DNA of 64,000 nucleotides, from the NCBI GenBank assembly GCA_021603905.1, contig BQIU01000012.1, positions 1-64,000 of the forward strand, in the 5' to 3' direction. The notes under the pieces were generated by a model. It saw only the letters and a list, made by a program, of their open reading frames with translations. It did not search any database and was not told the origin of the DNA. Below are positions 1 through 9,309 of this stretch, in pieces (the stretch's first letter is position 1; each line of letters starts with the position of its first letter). This stretch comes from Nitrospirales bacterium (GTDB taxonomy: Bacteria > Nitrospirota > Nitrospiria > Nitrospirales > UBA8639). Position numbers and translations under genes: made by a program.

Positions 1-1
1 C

Positions 2-391
2 GACCATCGTTTGTTGAGTCAAGAAGTCGATTATGTTTCTGCACCTGGGAGCGAAGGTGATTTTGGTGTCCTCCCTGGACATTGTCATTTTCTGACGACG
101 CTACGCATCGGTGAATTGCACTATCGTATTGGCGAAGAAACGCATTTTATGTCTGTTCTCTGGGGCTTTGCTGAAGTGACTCCGAAGAAAGTGACCATTC
201 TCGCCGAGATAGCCGAAAAGGCCGAAGATATCAACGTTGAACGTGCTGAAGAAGCCGTCCGAGAAGCTGAGCAACAGCTGGAACGTGGCGGACTTCCTTC
301 AGAAGTAAAAGAAGCACAGGTTAGTCTCGAAAAAGCTCGATTGCGGCAAAAAATTGCAGGTCGTCTGAAACAGCGTCACTCTCTTTCCTAA
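2..391 (+). CDS. atpC: F1Fo ATP synthase epsilon subunit (5' end outside window)
   Basis: The reading frame is open to the left edge, so the start codon lies before the window; the first visible residues are DHRLLSQEVD. The visible 129 residues match the epsilon subunit: a beta-sandwich N domain with the hallmark APGSEGDFGVLPGH segment, then a C-terminal helical hairpin rich in Glu, Ala and Arg (AEDINVERAEEAV onward). The epsilon subunit sits on the central stalk of F1, couples gamma rotation to catalysis and can inhibit ATP hydrolysis through its C-terminal helices. It is normally the last gene of the atp operon, which fits the gene ending here with an opposite-strand gene next. No clear terminator is visible before the convergent neighbour. 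Confidence 0.95.
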   Translation, partial: DHRLLSQEVDYVSAPGSEGDFGVLPGHCHFLTTLRIGELHYRIGEETHFMSVLWGFAEVTPKKVTILAEIAEKAEDINVERAEEAVREAEQQLERGGLPSEVKEAQVSLEKARLRQKIAGRLKQRHSLS

Positions 392-442
392 TAAGCTTCC
401 TTTCAGGCTCCTACCTTCTCCTACCTTCTGCGTCCATTTTCT

Positions 443-2329
443 TTAAACAGCCGTCACAGAAATATTTCGTTGCAGGGTGTTGAGAATTGACTCTTTCGAG
501 TCATTCTTTAAGAAAATGTGTGCCCAGACTTCCAATTGAATAAGTTTTGTCTTCAAGGTCGGGCTTCCAGAGATGCGGTCAGCTAAATATGTCCGTTCTC
601 GTGAAGAGAGGCCAAATAGCTCCGAGACGAAGGACTTGTCAAAAAAATCTGAGGAGATTTTTGAACGACGATAGGCATCAACAGAAAATGGTCTTTTTGA
701 TCGATGACTCAGATCTGGCGGCAAATACCTCTTGGCCACCTCTCTGAGTATCCATTTATCACAAAAAAAGAGGTGATTAGTATCAAGAGTTGTTGGTGAA
801 AATCGGACCTTGTGCTTATAAGGAACATTTACCGCGAGCTGAACTAATTTGGTATCAAGAAAAGGAAATCGGGACTCCACGCTTGCGGCCATGCCCATTG
901 AATCATTGCGATGAAGTAAGCCTCGTAGACCATAGTTGAGTAATTTTAATGATTTGGTCGTACTATTGTGTAATGTCGTGCAGTTGGTTAATTGTTTCAG
1001 CTCGTCGATTTCATCATTTTCCAGATTCACTTCAAATCGGTTATGTAATCCCAGTATCAATTCATGAATGTTTATGTTGCGATTTTGTCTGGAGGACAAT
1101 GTTGCTCCGGTGAATCGTAGGAGTCTTTTACTTATGTCTTTAATATAGTGCCGCCATTGTTGAATATTTGGTACGACCCAATTATAGCCTAAATAGCATT
1201 CATCGGAGCCTTCTCCAGATAAGACGGCTTTAATGCGATGACTGTGAATTAATCGAGAAACCAACAGTATGGGGATAGACTGAGGACATTCATAGTAGGG
1301 GTGTCCAAAATGTTCAATGACATCTGGCATGCTATCGATAAAGTCCTGATCATGTACATTTACTGTGTTCAATTCCAACCCCAAGTGTTCAGCGAGCCGA
1401 GTGGCGGCCTCCAACTCACTGTTCGGTCCCTCAATATTGGCGTGAAAGATAGCAAGGTTTTTGTGAAAAGTTGCTGCCATGGCCATGATCAACGACGAGT
1501 CAACCCCACCGCTACACAGGGCTCCAACGGGCACATCGGCTACCAATAATTGTTTTCTCACACTTTCTAACAATAATTCCTCTATTTCATCGACCAACTC
1601 TTTCGGCTTTAGATTTTGCAAGCGATTGGCTTGAGTTTGATCCCAAAAGTCAGTCATAGAAAAGAACGGACTGGTGTGACTGGCATGACCCGCTTTGATT
1701 CTCAGTATCGTACCGGGAGAAAGACTCGTGATGTTGTGAAAAAAGGTGTGGCCTTTTGTAGGTCCACCAAATCCAAAGAGAAATGATGAAATGGAGAGTT
1801 TGTCAGGAGTGAAGGTGAGCCACGGTCGCATAGCTTGGATCTCAGACGAGAAGAGAAATACCTCATTGGTATCACAAATAAAGAGTGGCTTCATGCCGAA
1901 CCGATCACGAACAAGGGTGAGCGTCTGCTCTAATTTGTCATAGAGCGTAAATGAGAACATCCCTTCAAGAGTCGGTAGTGTTTCTTCCACACCATCTGTC
2001 ATAAGACATTGCAACAACGTTTCAGTATCGCTCGTTGTCCTGAATGTATGGCCTCGACGTTCTAACCTTTCTCTCATCTCTTTAAAATTATAAATTTCTC
2101 CGTTGTACACCAGCGCATAGCGGCCCTGGGGGTCCCAAAAAGGTTGATTACTCCGTGCCTGCAAATCAAGCAATGACAGTCGAGTATGAACAAGACCGAT
2201 GCCGGTGTCGGCATGAATGCCGTAAGAATCTGGTCCTCGATGTTCAAGAAGCAGAGCCGTCTTCTCGAGCTTTGACTTGTCTGGAACGGTGTCATGCTGA
2301 TGATGGAGAATTCCAAATATTCCGCACAT
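443..2329 (-). CDS. asnB: Asparagine synthetase (glutamine-hydrolysing) family
   Basis: A 628-residue class II amidotransferase. It begins MCGIFGILHH, so Cys2 becomes the N-terminal nucleophile of the glutaminase domain (about residues 1-210), which contains the typical RGPDSYGIH and YNGEIYNF segments. The C-terminal half has the PP-loop SGGVDSS (about residue 270) that adenylates the acceptor carboxylate. A GGAG lies about 9 bases upstream of the ATG. Length agrees with bacterial AsnB (about 600-650). Such enzymes make asparagine, but paralogs near polysaccharide genes often amidate sugars or peptides, and the facing cluster (Mur-ligase-like, FemAB-like, ATP-grasp) leaves that open. Family call is secure; the exact acceptor is not. 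Confidence 0.9.
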   Translation of the reverse strand: MCGIFGILHHQHDTVPDKSKLEKTALLLEHRGPDSYGIHADTGIGLVHTRLSLLDLQARSNQPFWDPQGRYALVYNGEIYNFKEMRERLERRGHTFRTTSDTETLLQCLMTDGVEETLPTLEGMFSFTLYDKLEQTLTLVRDRFGMKPLFICDTNEVFLFSSEIQAMRPWLTFTPDKLSISSFLFGFGGPTKGHTFFHNITSLSPGTILRIKAGHASHTSPFFSMTDFWDQTQANRLQNLKPKELVDEIEELLLESVRKQLLVADVPVGALCSGGVDSSLIMAMAATFHKNLAIFHANIEGPNSELEAATRLAEHLGLELNTVNVHDQDFIDSMPDVIEHFGHPYYECPQSIPILLVSRLIHSHRIKAVLSGEGSDECYLGYNWVVPNIQQWRHYIKDISKRLLRFTGATLSSRQNRNINIHELILGLHNRFEVNLENDEIDELKQLTNCTTLHNSTTKSLKLLNYGLRGLLHRNDSMGMAASVESRFPFLDTKLVQLAVNVPYKHKVRFSPTTLDTNHLFFCDKWILREVAKRYLPPDLSHRSKRPFSVDAYRRSKISSDFFDKSFVSELFGLSSRERTYLADRISGSPTLKTKLIQLEVWAHIFLKNDSKESILNTLQRNISVTAV

Positions 2330-2513
2330 AATATTGGTCTCCGAATCAGGAATAGTTTGAGCGTTCGATTGAACAAGGTGACACGAACAACGAATCCATT
2401 TTTATCTCAATGGATCATATCGGACTGAGAACGGTCCTAACGCTCAATAATATAAAATGGAAAAGTTCTAAAGAGTCTCTTCGGCTCGGTCGATAGGAAG
2501 TATTAATCCTTTC

Positions 2514-2878
2514 CTATAACCGTTTCAAATAACTTCCGATGTTTGGGGCCTATAGCCGATTCCATGAACTGTCAATGTTTGATGTGGGTCATGACGCTGG
2601 GTTACTTAGATACCTGTCATGCCGGCACCAAAATGATTACTAAGTCGTCATTATTGTTTGTCCATCAATAAAGCTTGGTCTTTGGAACGATCGTATCCAA
2701 GGGCTAGCTTGACTGGAACTTATTTAAATTCGCTAGAGTCTTACGCTGTCTAGGCTACTTTGAATTAACACTTCAGTGGGAAATCAGAGTTCAACATTGG
2801 CTGCCCATGCAGTTCTACCACTGGCGTGCAACAACCGTGGCCTAGGCACCATTGGAAGTTATTTGGAGTCGTTGATAG
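2514..2878. repeat. Possible MITE-like element with terminal inverted repeats
   Basis: This lies in the 600-bp gap between asnB and the Mur-ligase-like gene. The left arm at 2514-2537 (CTATAACCGTTTC..ACTTCC) and the right arm at 2854-2878 are inverted copies of one about 24-bp sequence with a few mismatches. The interior encodes no plausible protein. A second short element with the same arm sequence lies at 49559-49656. This suggests a small non-autonomous element moved by an unseen transposase. The rest of the gap (2330-2513 and 2879-2929) shows nothing recognisable beyond promoter-proximal sequence. Confidence 0.45.
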
Positions 2879-2929
2879 TGGTTGGTAGAAATGCCATGCC
2901 ATTGAACTGGAATATGCTCTCTATCGAAT

Positions 2930-4243
2930 ATGCGGTTGCCTGAAATCATCAAAAAAATCCTTCGCCTTCGCTATCCCTGTATTCGGTTATGGGAAAAAAC
3001 GGTGAGTCGACTCCGATACCCATCCGCGTATCTCTGGCGTTTTCTGTTATTTCGAACCACCATTATTGCCATTTCTGGCAGTACGGGAAAAACAACCACG
3101 AAGGAACTCTTGGCAGCAATTCTATCCTCAAAATACCTCACGGCCAAAACATCCGGGACGTGGAATGCGTATAGATTCGGAGGTGTGGCGGGAACGATTT
3201 TGAGTGTCCGCCCATGGCATCGGTTTGCGGTGATTGAAACGGCGATTGAGGCCCCCGGCGACATGAAGCATCTGGTCAAGATTCTACGGCCTGATATCGT
3301 GGTCATGCTTGGCGTAAAACTCTGTCATTCGAATACATTTAAGAACATAGAAAATATCGTCAAAGAAAAATCTGAATTAGTTCGTACTTTGGGAGCGAAG
3401 AAGCGTGCCATTCTTAATGGCGATGATCCAAACGTTGCAGCCATGCGTGCGTTAGGTTCTTTCGAGACCTGTCTGTTTGGAACAGGCGAAGATGCCGAGT
3501 TTCGGGCTTCTCATATTAATTCACAATGGCCGGAACGTCTTGAACTTCAGGTACAACACCGTGGTGAGACCCAAAAAGTTCATACCGCATTTATTGGGAC
3601 CCATTGGGTGGATTCGATTCTTGCGGCCCTGGCAACCGGCGTTTCTTGTGGGGTTCCGTTAGCCGATGCCGTTCAAGCCATTGAAGCGATTCAGCCATTT
3701 TGGGCGCGGATGCAGCCCGTGACCTTACCGAATGGCGCCACGATTATTCGAGATGAGTGGAATGGTTCAATCACGACCTTTCAGACGGCATTCTCTGCCA
3801 TGGAACGGGCGATTGCGGAGCGAAAGTTTATCGTGGTCAGTGATTTTTCGGATTCAAGTTTGAGCCCTCGCGACCGTGCTCGTCGCCTTGGTCGTCAGGC
3901 ACCTCAAGTGGCAGATTGGGCGATATTTGTTGGAGAACGAAGTCACTATGCCAGCCGCGCTGCGCTAAATGCCGGGATGTTGCCAGAACGCGTTCATTCG
4001 TTTTTTACCGTTGCAGAAGCCGCATTGTTTTTAAAGGATGAGTTAGGTCCTGGGGATCTCGTCTTACTCAAAGGCAGGACGAGCGATCACCTTTCTCGAA
4101 TTTTCCTCGCGCAACTGGATCATGTCACCTGCACGTTAGAGACCTGTCCACGCCAATACCTCTGTGACCGATGTACGCAATTGGGGTTTGAATGGGACTC
4201 GAAATTCGATGGTTTTATGGCCCCTCCCCATATTTTGGTCTAA
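2930..4243 (+). CDS. Mur ligase family protein lacking the N-terminal substrate domain
   Basis: The 437-residue protein has a Mur-ligase ATP-binding P-loop, GSTGKTTTK, at residues 50-58, unusually close to the N-terminus. MurF and MurE have a UDP-sugar-binding domain of 80-100 residues before this loop; here there are only about 45 residues rich in Arg, Leu and Tyr. The central domain continues with TWNAYRFGG and NGDDPNVAAM, and the C-terminal domain has an ELGPGDLVLLKGR stretch resembling MurF. The tail carries a Cys pattern (C-x4-C, then C-x2-C) that could bind metal. Mur ligases form amide bonds by acyl phosphate chemistry; without the UDP-MurNAc domain the substrate is probably different, as in CapB-like polyglutamate synthetases. 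It is followed by a FemAB-like and an ATP-grasp gene on the same strand, at gaps of 207 and 76 bp. Confidence 0.7.
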   Translation: MRLPEIIKKILRLRYPCIRLWEKTVSRLRYPSAYLWRFLLFRTTIIAISGSTGKTTTKELLAAILSSKYLTAKTSGTWNAYRFGGVAGTILSVRPWHRFAVIETAIEAPGDMKHLVKILRPDIVVMLGVKLCHSNTFKNIENIVKEKSELVRTLGAKKRAILNGDDPNVAAMRALGSFETCLFGTGEDAEFRASHINSQWPERLELQVQHRGETQKVHTAFIGTHWVDSILAALATGVSCGVPLADAVQAIEAIQPFWARMQPVTLPNGATIIRDEWNGSITTFQTAFSAMERAIAERKFIVVSDFSDSSLSPRDRARRLGRQAPQVADWAIFVGERSHYASRAALNAGMLPERVHSFFTVAEAALFLKDELGPGDLVLLKGRTSDHLSRIFLAQLDHVTCTLETCPRQYLCDRCTQLGFEWDSKFDGFMAPPHILV

Positions 4244-4450
4244 GGAACGCTCACACTTCTTATTCCGATCTCCATAACATTCCACGACTGCTCAGAAAGC
4301 CCTCAACTTTTTCAGGAAATGAGTCGATCTCATAGAGTATGAGCTCTTGATTGTTTCGAGCGCTGTCTTCGAGAAATTTCTCTATCGATCGGATTGGGCA
4401 TTTCAGTTATTTCCCATTCAACCTCATTCTTTCTTCTTTGTTGACGATTC

Positions 4451-5494
4451 ATGAATTGGACTTTTTATAAAGGGCACGAGGTTTTTCAACGCTACCAAGA
4501 ACAGTGGGATAACCTGAACGCAAACATCGATAACCATGTGTTACTTGATTCGAAGTTTTGGGAAGCACTCGTCAAATACTTTTCAAATGAGAAGACCTTA
4601 TTGGGTATTTCTAATAGTCGAGAATACCCTGGAATGGTTTTGGTAGAGAATGTTGGGTTAGGAATGTGGAGTACGTTTCAACCGTCTCAGGCACCGATTG
4701 GGCCGATTCTTCTCGGAAATCCAACAAATCTCGAAGAGCAAATGAGAGGAATATTGAAAAGTCTTCCAGGCTATGCATTGGGCTTAGGTGTCACGCAGCA
4801 AGATCCTCACTTTGGTGTGTTTGATTCTGTCGAAACGCACGAGAGAGTCGAAGTAAAGAGCTATATGAAAACGGCACGAATACCAATACATGGAGACTTT
4901 GAACCATATTGGAATAAGAGAGCCAACGACCTCAGAGGGAATGTCCGAAAACGTTTGCGGCGGTTAGAACGAGAGGGACTGTGTCCATCGGTCGATGTCC
5001 TGCAGGCTCCTGAAGACATGCAGCGTGGGATACAGGAATATGGGAGATTGGAAGAATCAGGCTGGAAGGGTCGAGAAGGCACGGCGGTGACGTCCGATAA
5101 TGTTCAAGGGCAGTTTTATCAACATCTGCTAGAGAAGATGTGTCAAGCCAACGAAGGTGTGATCTACACTCTACGATTTAATGAAAAACCTGTCGCCCAA
5201 AAAATCTGTCTTCGACGAAATGGCATGATCGTCTTTTTAAAGATGGCCTATGATGAAACCTATCGACATCTCTCGCCTGGTTTTATTCTTCAATATGAAA
5301 TTTTAAAACGATTGTTCAACGACAAAGAAATCGAATATGTGGAAACCTATGGTCGTGTGAACGAAGGATGGACAGATAAATGGACGAATGACTTTCGTAC
5401 GATGTATCACATTAACTACTTTCGCCATATGAGCATTGTGCTTGCCAAAAATGTCTTTGGGGGTAAGCCGGAAGAAACTCATGTCGGTGGATAA
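4451..5494 (+). CDS. FemAB/GNAT-like (Acetyltransf_6) acyl- or aminoacyltransferase
   Basis: The 347-residue protein has the double-GNAT layout of FemAB/CelD-like proteins: a basic segment RGNVRKRLRRLEREG about halfway, then SGWKGREGTAV and a C-terminal half with MAYDETYRHLSPGFILQYE and YVETYGRVNEGWTDKWTND. This pattern is typical of the Acetyltransf_6 family, which includes peptidoglycan bridge aminoacyltransferases and polysaccharide-associated acyltransferases. No signal peptide or membrane segment is seen, so it is presumably cytoplasmic or membrane-peripheral. The acceptor is unknown. Position between a Mur-ligase-like enzyme and an ATP-grasp ligase suggests joint action on a peptide or glycan precursor. 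Confidence 0.7.
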   Translation: MNWTFYKGHEVFQRYQEQWDNLNANIDNHVLLDSKFWEALVKYFSNEKTLLGISNSREYPGMVLVENVGLGMWSTFQPSQAPIGPILLGNPTNLEEQMRGILKSLPGYALGLGVTQQDPHFGVFDSVETHERVEVKSYMKTARIPIHGDFEPYWNKRANDLRGNVRKRLRRLEREGLCPSVDVLQAPEDMQRGIQEYGRLEESGWKGREGTAVTSDNVQGQFYQHLLEKMCQANEGVIYTLRFNEKPVAQKICLRRNGMIVFLKMAYDETYRHLSPGFILQYEILKRLFNDKEIEYVETYGRVNEGWTDKWTNDFRTMYHINYFRHMSIVLAKNVFGGKPEETHVGG

Positions 5495-5570
5495 CCGTTC
5501 TGGAGATAGAGCTGACCAGAGTGCATAACACCTCAGGTTCTCTCGTTTTTACGATTTGAAGGAGATTCGA

Positions 5571-6725
5571 ATGAATGTTGCTGCGATCTTCGCGCGCGCC
5601 AGACAGGCAAAGAGTCAGAGTGGAAAGGGTCTTCTCGCACAGGCGATGGAGATTGTGCGCCTGCATCGGTCTCGTGGGAAGATTGGCCCTTCGGAGTACT
5701 TTGATTATGGATTATTTGATGATCAGCGGTATGACGTGTCAGCAAAAGAAGAGTTTATTGGATGGAATAGCGAATCGTTCATTAATAATACCTTTAATAA
5801 AGTTGAATGGGGTGGACTGTCTCTCGACAAGATTGTGTTTTATACATTTATGGAGGGAGCAGGAATTCCCTATCCGCGTATCCAAGCGATTTTTGACATG
5901 AACGGTCGGTTTATTAAAGGAATTCCGACATTTTCTTCTCAGGAAACGCTGACCACCTATCTCAAAAGCCAAGCTGTCTATCCCATTTTTGTCAAACCGA
6001 GTCATGGAAATTTTGGGCGTGGCGCTCACTACTTATCTTCCTATTGTCCGCAAGATGATTCTGTCGTGTTCGCCAATGGTACACAGTCATCGATTTCTGA
6101 ATTTATCGAGGGTCTCGAAACCAAATTATCCGGTGGGCAAATTTTTCAGGATGTGTTCAAGCCTCACCCTGATCTGGCGATTCGATGTGGCTCACGGTCT
6201 TCAACCCTGCGCGTAGTGGTGATTATGACAAAGTACGGCCCTCAGCTTTGCCGTGCTGTCTGGAAAATTCCAACGGGTAGTAATATTATTGATAATTTCC
6301 AACATGGTCGGACTGGGAATTTGTTAGCTTCGGTTGATGTCACGACAGGTGATGTCTACAGAGTAATCGGGCAAGCCACCGATGGAGAATTCACGCAGAT
6401 TTCGACTCATCCTGATACCGGTGCTGAACTGAGGCCTCTCAGGATTCCTGATTGGGAAAAAGTGGAAGATCTGTGTCTCACAGCCGCTCGACTTCTTCCT
6501 GGTTTACGCTTGTTGCATTTCGATGTGGCAATTTCTGACAAGGGCCCACTTCTCTTAGAAGTGAACTTCCGAGGAAACTTAGACCTTCTCCAACATGCTT
6601 CAGGAAAAGGGTTTTTATCGCCGGAAGTTAGCGCAGCGCTTGAGGATCACGAAGCGTTTCGTCAGGAAATTGCCTCGATTGTCCAACGGACGATGCGAGA
6701 ACAACAGGGTTCATCTGGAGCCTAA
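5571..6725 (+). CDS. Sugar-transfer-associated ATP-grasp protein
   Basis: The start is set at the ATG at 5571 because AAGGAG ends six bases before it; an upstream in-frame TTG at 5556 would hide that site inside the gene. The 384-residue product has the ATP-grasp arrangement: the lysine-bearing VFVKPSHGNFGRG-like loop (PIFVKPSHGNFGRGAHY) in the first half, SSTLRVVVIM in the middle, and the metal-binding end HFDVAISDKGPLLLEVNFRGN. This order matches the family often called sugar-transfer-associated ATP-grasp (PF14397), which is found in polysaccharide and exosortase clusters. ATP-grasp enzymes ligate a carboxylate to an amine through an acyl phosphate. The substrate cannot be read from sequence. 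It is the last of three co-directional genes. Confidence 0.75.
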   Translation: MNVAAIFARARQAKSQSGKGLLAQAMEIVRLHRSRGKIGPSEYFDYGLFDDQRYDVSAKEEFIGWNSESFINNTFNKVEWGGLSLDKIVFYTFMEGAGIPYPRIQAIFDMNGRFIKGIPTFSSQETLTTYLKSQAVYPIFVKPSHGNFGRGAHYLSSYCPQDDSVVFANGTQSSISEFIEGLETKLSGGQIFQDVFKPHPDLAIRCGSRSSTLRVVVIMTKYGPQLCRAVWKIPTGSNIIDNFQHGRTGNLLASVDVTTGDVYRVIGQATDGEFTQISTHPDTGAELRPLRIPDWEKVEDLCLTAARLLPGLRLLHFDVAISDKGPLLLEVNFRGNLDLLQHASGKGFLSPEVSAALEDHEAFRQEIASIVQRTMREQQGSSGA

Positions 6726-7388
6726 TCGGTACTTTCCTTCCTGTACACACAATATTCGGTTCGGTCATCATCTGCTGACTTGTGCTTCCTATCGTTCCTT
6801 TGACAAACAGATCTTGTTTTCAGCCGGTGTCCTTCAATCCGCCCACTGGGAGTTGGTGTCATTGCGTTGGAAATGGTTCCAAGATTCCATAGCGAAACCA
6901 CATAAGTTTTTACCGGTGCCCTAGATGGTTGTATGTTCCTGTTTGGAACGTTTGTAGATTGCTATAGTGTCAGAAGAGCTTTGGCTCAAGAACATGGCTC
7001 ATTCCCATTCCCTTATTCATCGTATGCATTTCTTATCGTCCTAGGTTTTTGCTCTCTGCCGGGGTTCGTCCCGGCAGCCGAGGCCCTTTTGTTTCGGCAA
7101 AAGGACCCAAAACCATGAACGCCCAGGCCAGGTTCATCGGATGAGATGAACCCCGTTTGGTAGGGCGGGCAAACTCGCTTCGCTCAAACAAGCCCGCCCA
7201 GTATGAGAGGCGCTCACTCAACGGACTCTAGCGAAACCTCATTCTTTCTCACGGAATGCACATGCCTGGTCAAACGCAAGAACACATGTCAACTATATGA
7301 AAGAGTCGTGGCACGGCTAGAGCCAGCAGGCGTCAGATCATAGGTACTGAGAAAAAGTTAAAAGCTATAGGACGTGGTGGTTGTCTGA
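6726..7388. other. Long non-coding gap with two strong hairpins
   Basis: No convincing protein is encoded here. Two hairpins stand out: 7056-7077 with an 8-bp perfect stem (CTGCCGGG/CCCGGCAG), and 7163-7199 with GGGCGGGC/GCCCGCCC arms. The block from about 7050 to 7225, including the phrase AAAAGGACCCAAAACCATGA, resembles a dispersed intergenic repeat seen in several bacterial groups. A short open frame at 6933-7118 has no start signal or protein-like composition and is not called. The GC content of the block is higher than that of its surroundings. Confidence 0.4.
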
Positions 7389-7538
7389 TCATGAAGTGTA
7401 TTGGAGCAACTTATAGATGACGGATGGAGGATAGCCTAGTAGAATGCTTTCTAGAATTGTTCGAAATTTTTTCTGGTGTTTAGAGACAATGAGTAAAGGC
7501 AGTCGTAATTCAGCACATTGAGCTTCAGTGATGTTCAT
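7389..7538 (-). CDS. Possible small protein (49 residues)
   Basis: The frame starting MNITEAQCAELRLPLL has a GGAG about eight bases before its ATG and runs divergently from the pseudouridine synthase gene. I recognise no family. The C-terminal half is basic (KHQKKFRTILESILLGY). It could be an authentic small gene or a chance frame in the intergenic region; the main support is the ribosome binding site and plausible composition. Confidence 0.25.
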   Translation of the reverse strand: MNITEAQCAELRLPLLIVSKHQKKFRTILESILLGYPPSVIYKLLQYTS

Positions 7539-7618
7539 AGAGAACACTCCAGGATAAAAAGCTTCTGCTCTGATCGTACTACACAAAATGTTGATTTCAG
7601 TATTTTGAGGGAATTGTC

Positions 7619-8614
7619 ATGCCGCACGTTGAAATGCGAACTGAAATTATTGTGACTCCTGGGGAATCCACGAAGCGGCTTGATCATTTTCTTGCCAATC
7701 GAGATCCGTATTTCTCACGAACCGCTCTTCAACGTCTTATCCTTGAGAGCCATATTACCGTTGATGGGCAATCAGTCAAGCCAAGTCATAAGATCAAGCC
7801 CGGCGATCGAATTGTTCTCACGGTTCCTCGTCCGGAACCCATAGAAATAGAGCCTGAGGACATTCCGGTCGAAGTGATGTATGAAGATGAGGTATTACTC
7901 GTTATTAATAAGACGGCCGGGCTTGTGGTTCATCCTGCCCCTGGACATTGGAGCGGGACGTTAGTGAATGCGCTCTTGCATCATATGGTGCAGCGTGAGG
8001 GAAATCTTTCAAATATTGGCGGAAAGGAACGTCCTGGACTAGTCCATCGATTGGATAAAGATACGACTGGGGTTATGGTGGTCGCTAAAAACGATCAGGC
8101 CCATCGATCCCTTGCGTCGCAGTTCAAGCAACATAGCATTAAGCGAGTCTATGAAGCTGTTGTGTGGGAAAAACCTAAAGCCAACCAAGGTCGGATTGCA
8201 TTAGCCATTGGCCGGGACACGAAAGATCGAAAGAAGTTTTCCGCTCGGACGACGCGACCGAAAGAATCGCTGACCATGTACCGAGTCCTTGAGCGGTTTG
8301 GAAAATGTGCGAGTCACTTGGAATTGATTCCCGGCACCGGCCGAACCCATCAACTGCGTGTACATCTCAATTCTCTGAACTGTCCAATTTTGGGTGATGC
8401 CACATATGGCGGGAAAAAAGTGATGGCGGTGCAAGACATTGTGGTTCCCCGTGTGATGCTTCATGCGAAGGTGTTGGGTTTTGTTCATCCTGCAACTCAA
8501 AAAGAATTGCTCTTGCAAGCCCCATTGCCTCTGGATATAGTTGGGGTGATGGAAGGTCTGCGAAACGCCACGTCTACGGCGGACCGTCGCTCGACTGAAC
8601 GGAACGAGAAATAA
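7619..8614 (+). CDS. rluD: RluA/RluD-family 23S rRNA pseudouridine synthase
   Basis: The 331-residue enzyme has an N-terminal S4 RNA-binding domain (about residues 17-75, with RLDHFLANRDP and ITVDGQSVKPSHKIKPGD) followed by the pseudouridine synthase domain. The catalytic motif HRLDKDTTG is at residues 143-151, with Asp146 as the predicted nucleophile. Further family motifs are GLVVHPAPGH and GTGRTHQLRVHL. Enzymes of this type isomerise uridines in helix 69 of 23S rRNA (RluD) or related sites, in the cytoplasm. Length and domain order fit RluD, though other RluA-type paralogs look alike. The downstream 146-residue gene follows after 33 bp and may be cotranscribed. Confidence 0.9.
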   Translation: MPHVEMRTEIIVTPGESTKRLDHFLANRDPYFSRTALQRLILESHITVDGQSVKPSHKIKPGDRIVLTVPRPEPIEIEPEDIPVEVMYEDEVLLVINKTAGLVVHPAPGHWSGTLVNALLHHMVQREGNLSNIGGKERPGLVHRLDKDTTGVMVVAKNDQAHRSLASQFKQHSIKRVYEAVVWEKPKANQGRIALAIGRDTKDRKKFSARTTRPKESLTMYRVLERFGKCASHLELIPGTGRTHQLRVHLNSLNCPILGDATYGGKKVMAVQDIVVPRVMLHAKVLGFVHPATQKELLLQAPLPLDIVGVMEGLRNATSTADRRSTERNEK

Positions 8615-8647
8615 AGATGTTCAAGAGAAGTAAGGGATATTGGAAAA

Positions 8648-9088
8648 ATGGAAAAACCTAAAGAATTAGAATCTTCGCAAGTCATCGATATTTTAGGGGA
8701 ATTGGTTGCGGCTCTCGCCACGTTTTCAGCGAAAGTTCCGGCTCAGTCGTTTATGTCGATTCCGGGCGGAATTCGCCCAACCGAAGAAGCCGTGGAGTCC
8801 TATGAGGATATCGTGTATCGATTCCGTGATCGAGCCGGAACAACCTTTAAGAGCCTGAGTCCGCTTTTCATTGATTCACTGGAAGCGTTCGAAACCGGAA
8901 AAGTCTTTAATGCAGTTCCTCCACTCCAGCAAGCGGTAGAGCAATTAGTCGAGATTCACAAAGATAAGAAAATCGCAACGACCCAAGCAGGGCAGCAACG
9001 GATCCAAGAGCTGTATCGCCGTCTCCATAAACTGTTGCCGGAAGCCAACAAACCGGAGCTCGAACTCCCGCCTCCCACTTCCTACTAA
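8648..9088 (+). CDS. Conserved-type hypothetical protein, helical, 146 aa
   Basis: I do not recognise a family. The protein is soluble and mostly helical, with several amphipathic stretches (VIDILGELVAALATF, NAVPPLQQAVEQLVEI, RIQELYRRLHKLLPEA) and a Pro-rich end (ELPPPTSY). There is no signal peptide or cysteine motif. It follows the pseudouridine synthase gene by 33 bp on the same strand, so cotranscription is likely. Its function is unknown. Confidence 0.6.
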   Translation: MEKPKELESSQVIDILGELVAALATFSAKVPAQSFMSIPGGIRPTEEAVESYEDIVYRFRDRAGTTFKSLSPLFIDSLEAFETGKVFNAVPPLQQAVEQLVEIHKDKKIATTQAGQQRIQELYRRLHKLLPEANKPELELPPPTSY

Positions 9089-9094
9089 TGCCCT

Positions 9095-9305
9095 TTTCAA
9101 CTTTGGGGAATGTTGAAAAAGTCGACGAGCTTTGTTCTCCAAACTCGACGCTGGTGCCGAAATGCGTCGCTTGTTGCTCGTAAAGCTCAGTAAAGAACGT
9201 GAAGCATCCTTCGTGTAGCGTGAAGCGTATCTCGTGAAGAAAAGGCAGAAGACTCTTCTCACGGAATACGAGGTGCGAGCGACGAGATACAAGATACGTT
9301 TGTTC
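9095..9305. repeat. Dispersed intergenic repeat with short internal repeats
   Basis: The gap between two convergent genes contains the phrase GTTGAAAAAGTCGACGAGC, then repeated units such as CGTGAAGC, CGTATCTCGTGAAG and GAGCGACGAGATAC. Related phrasing recurs at 59640-59735. This resembles dispersed intergenic repeats of Nitrospira-like genomes. It encodes no protein. Confidence 0.45.
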
Positions 9306-9309
9306 CCGT

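Noticed and set aside
6933-7118. 61-residue open frame in the gap after the ATP-grasp gene
   Set aside because: No ribosome site; it runs into the hairpin repeat and its composition is not protein-like.
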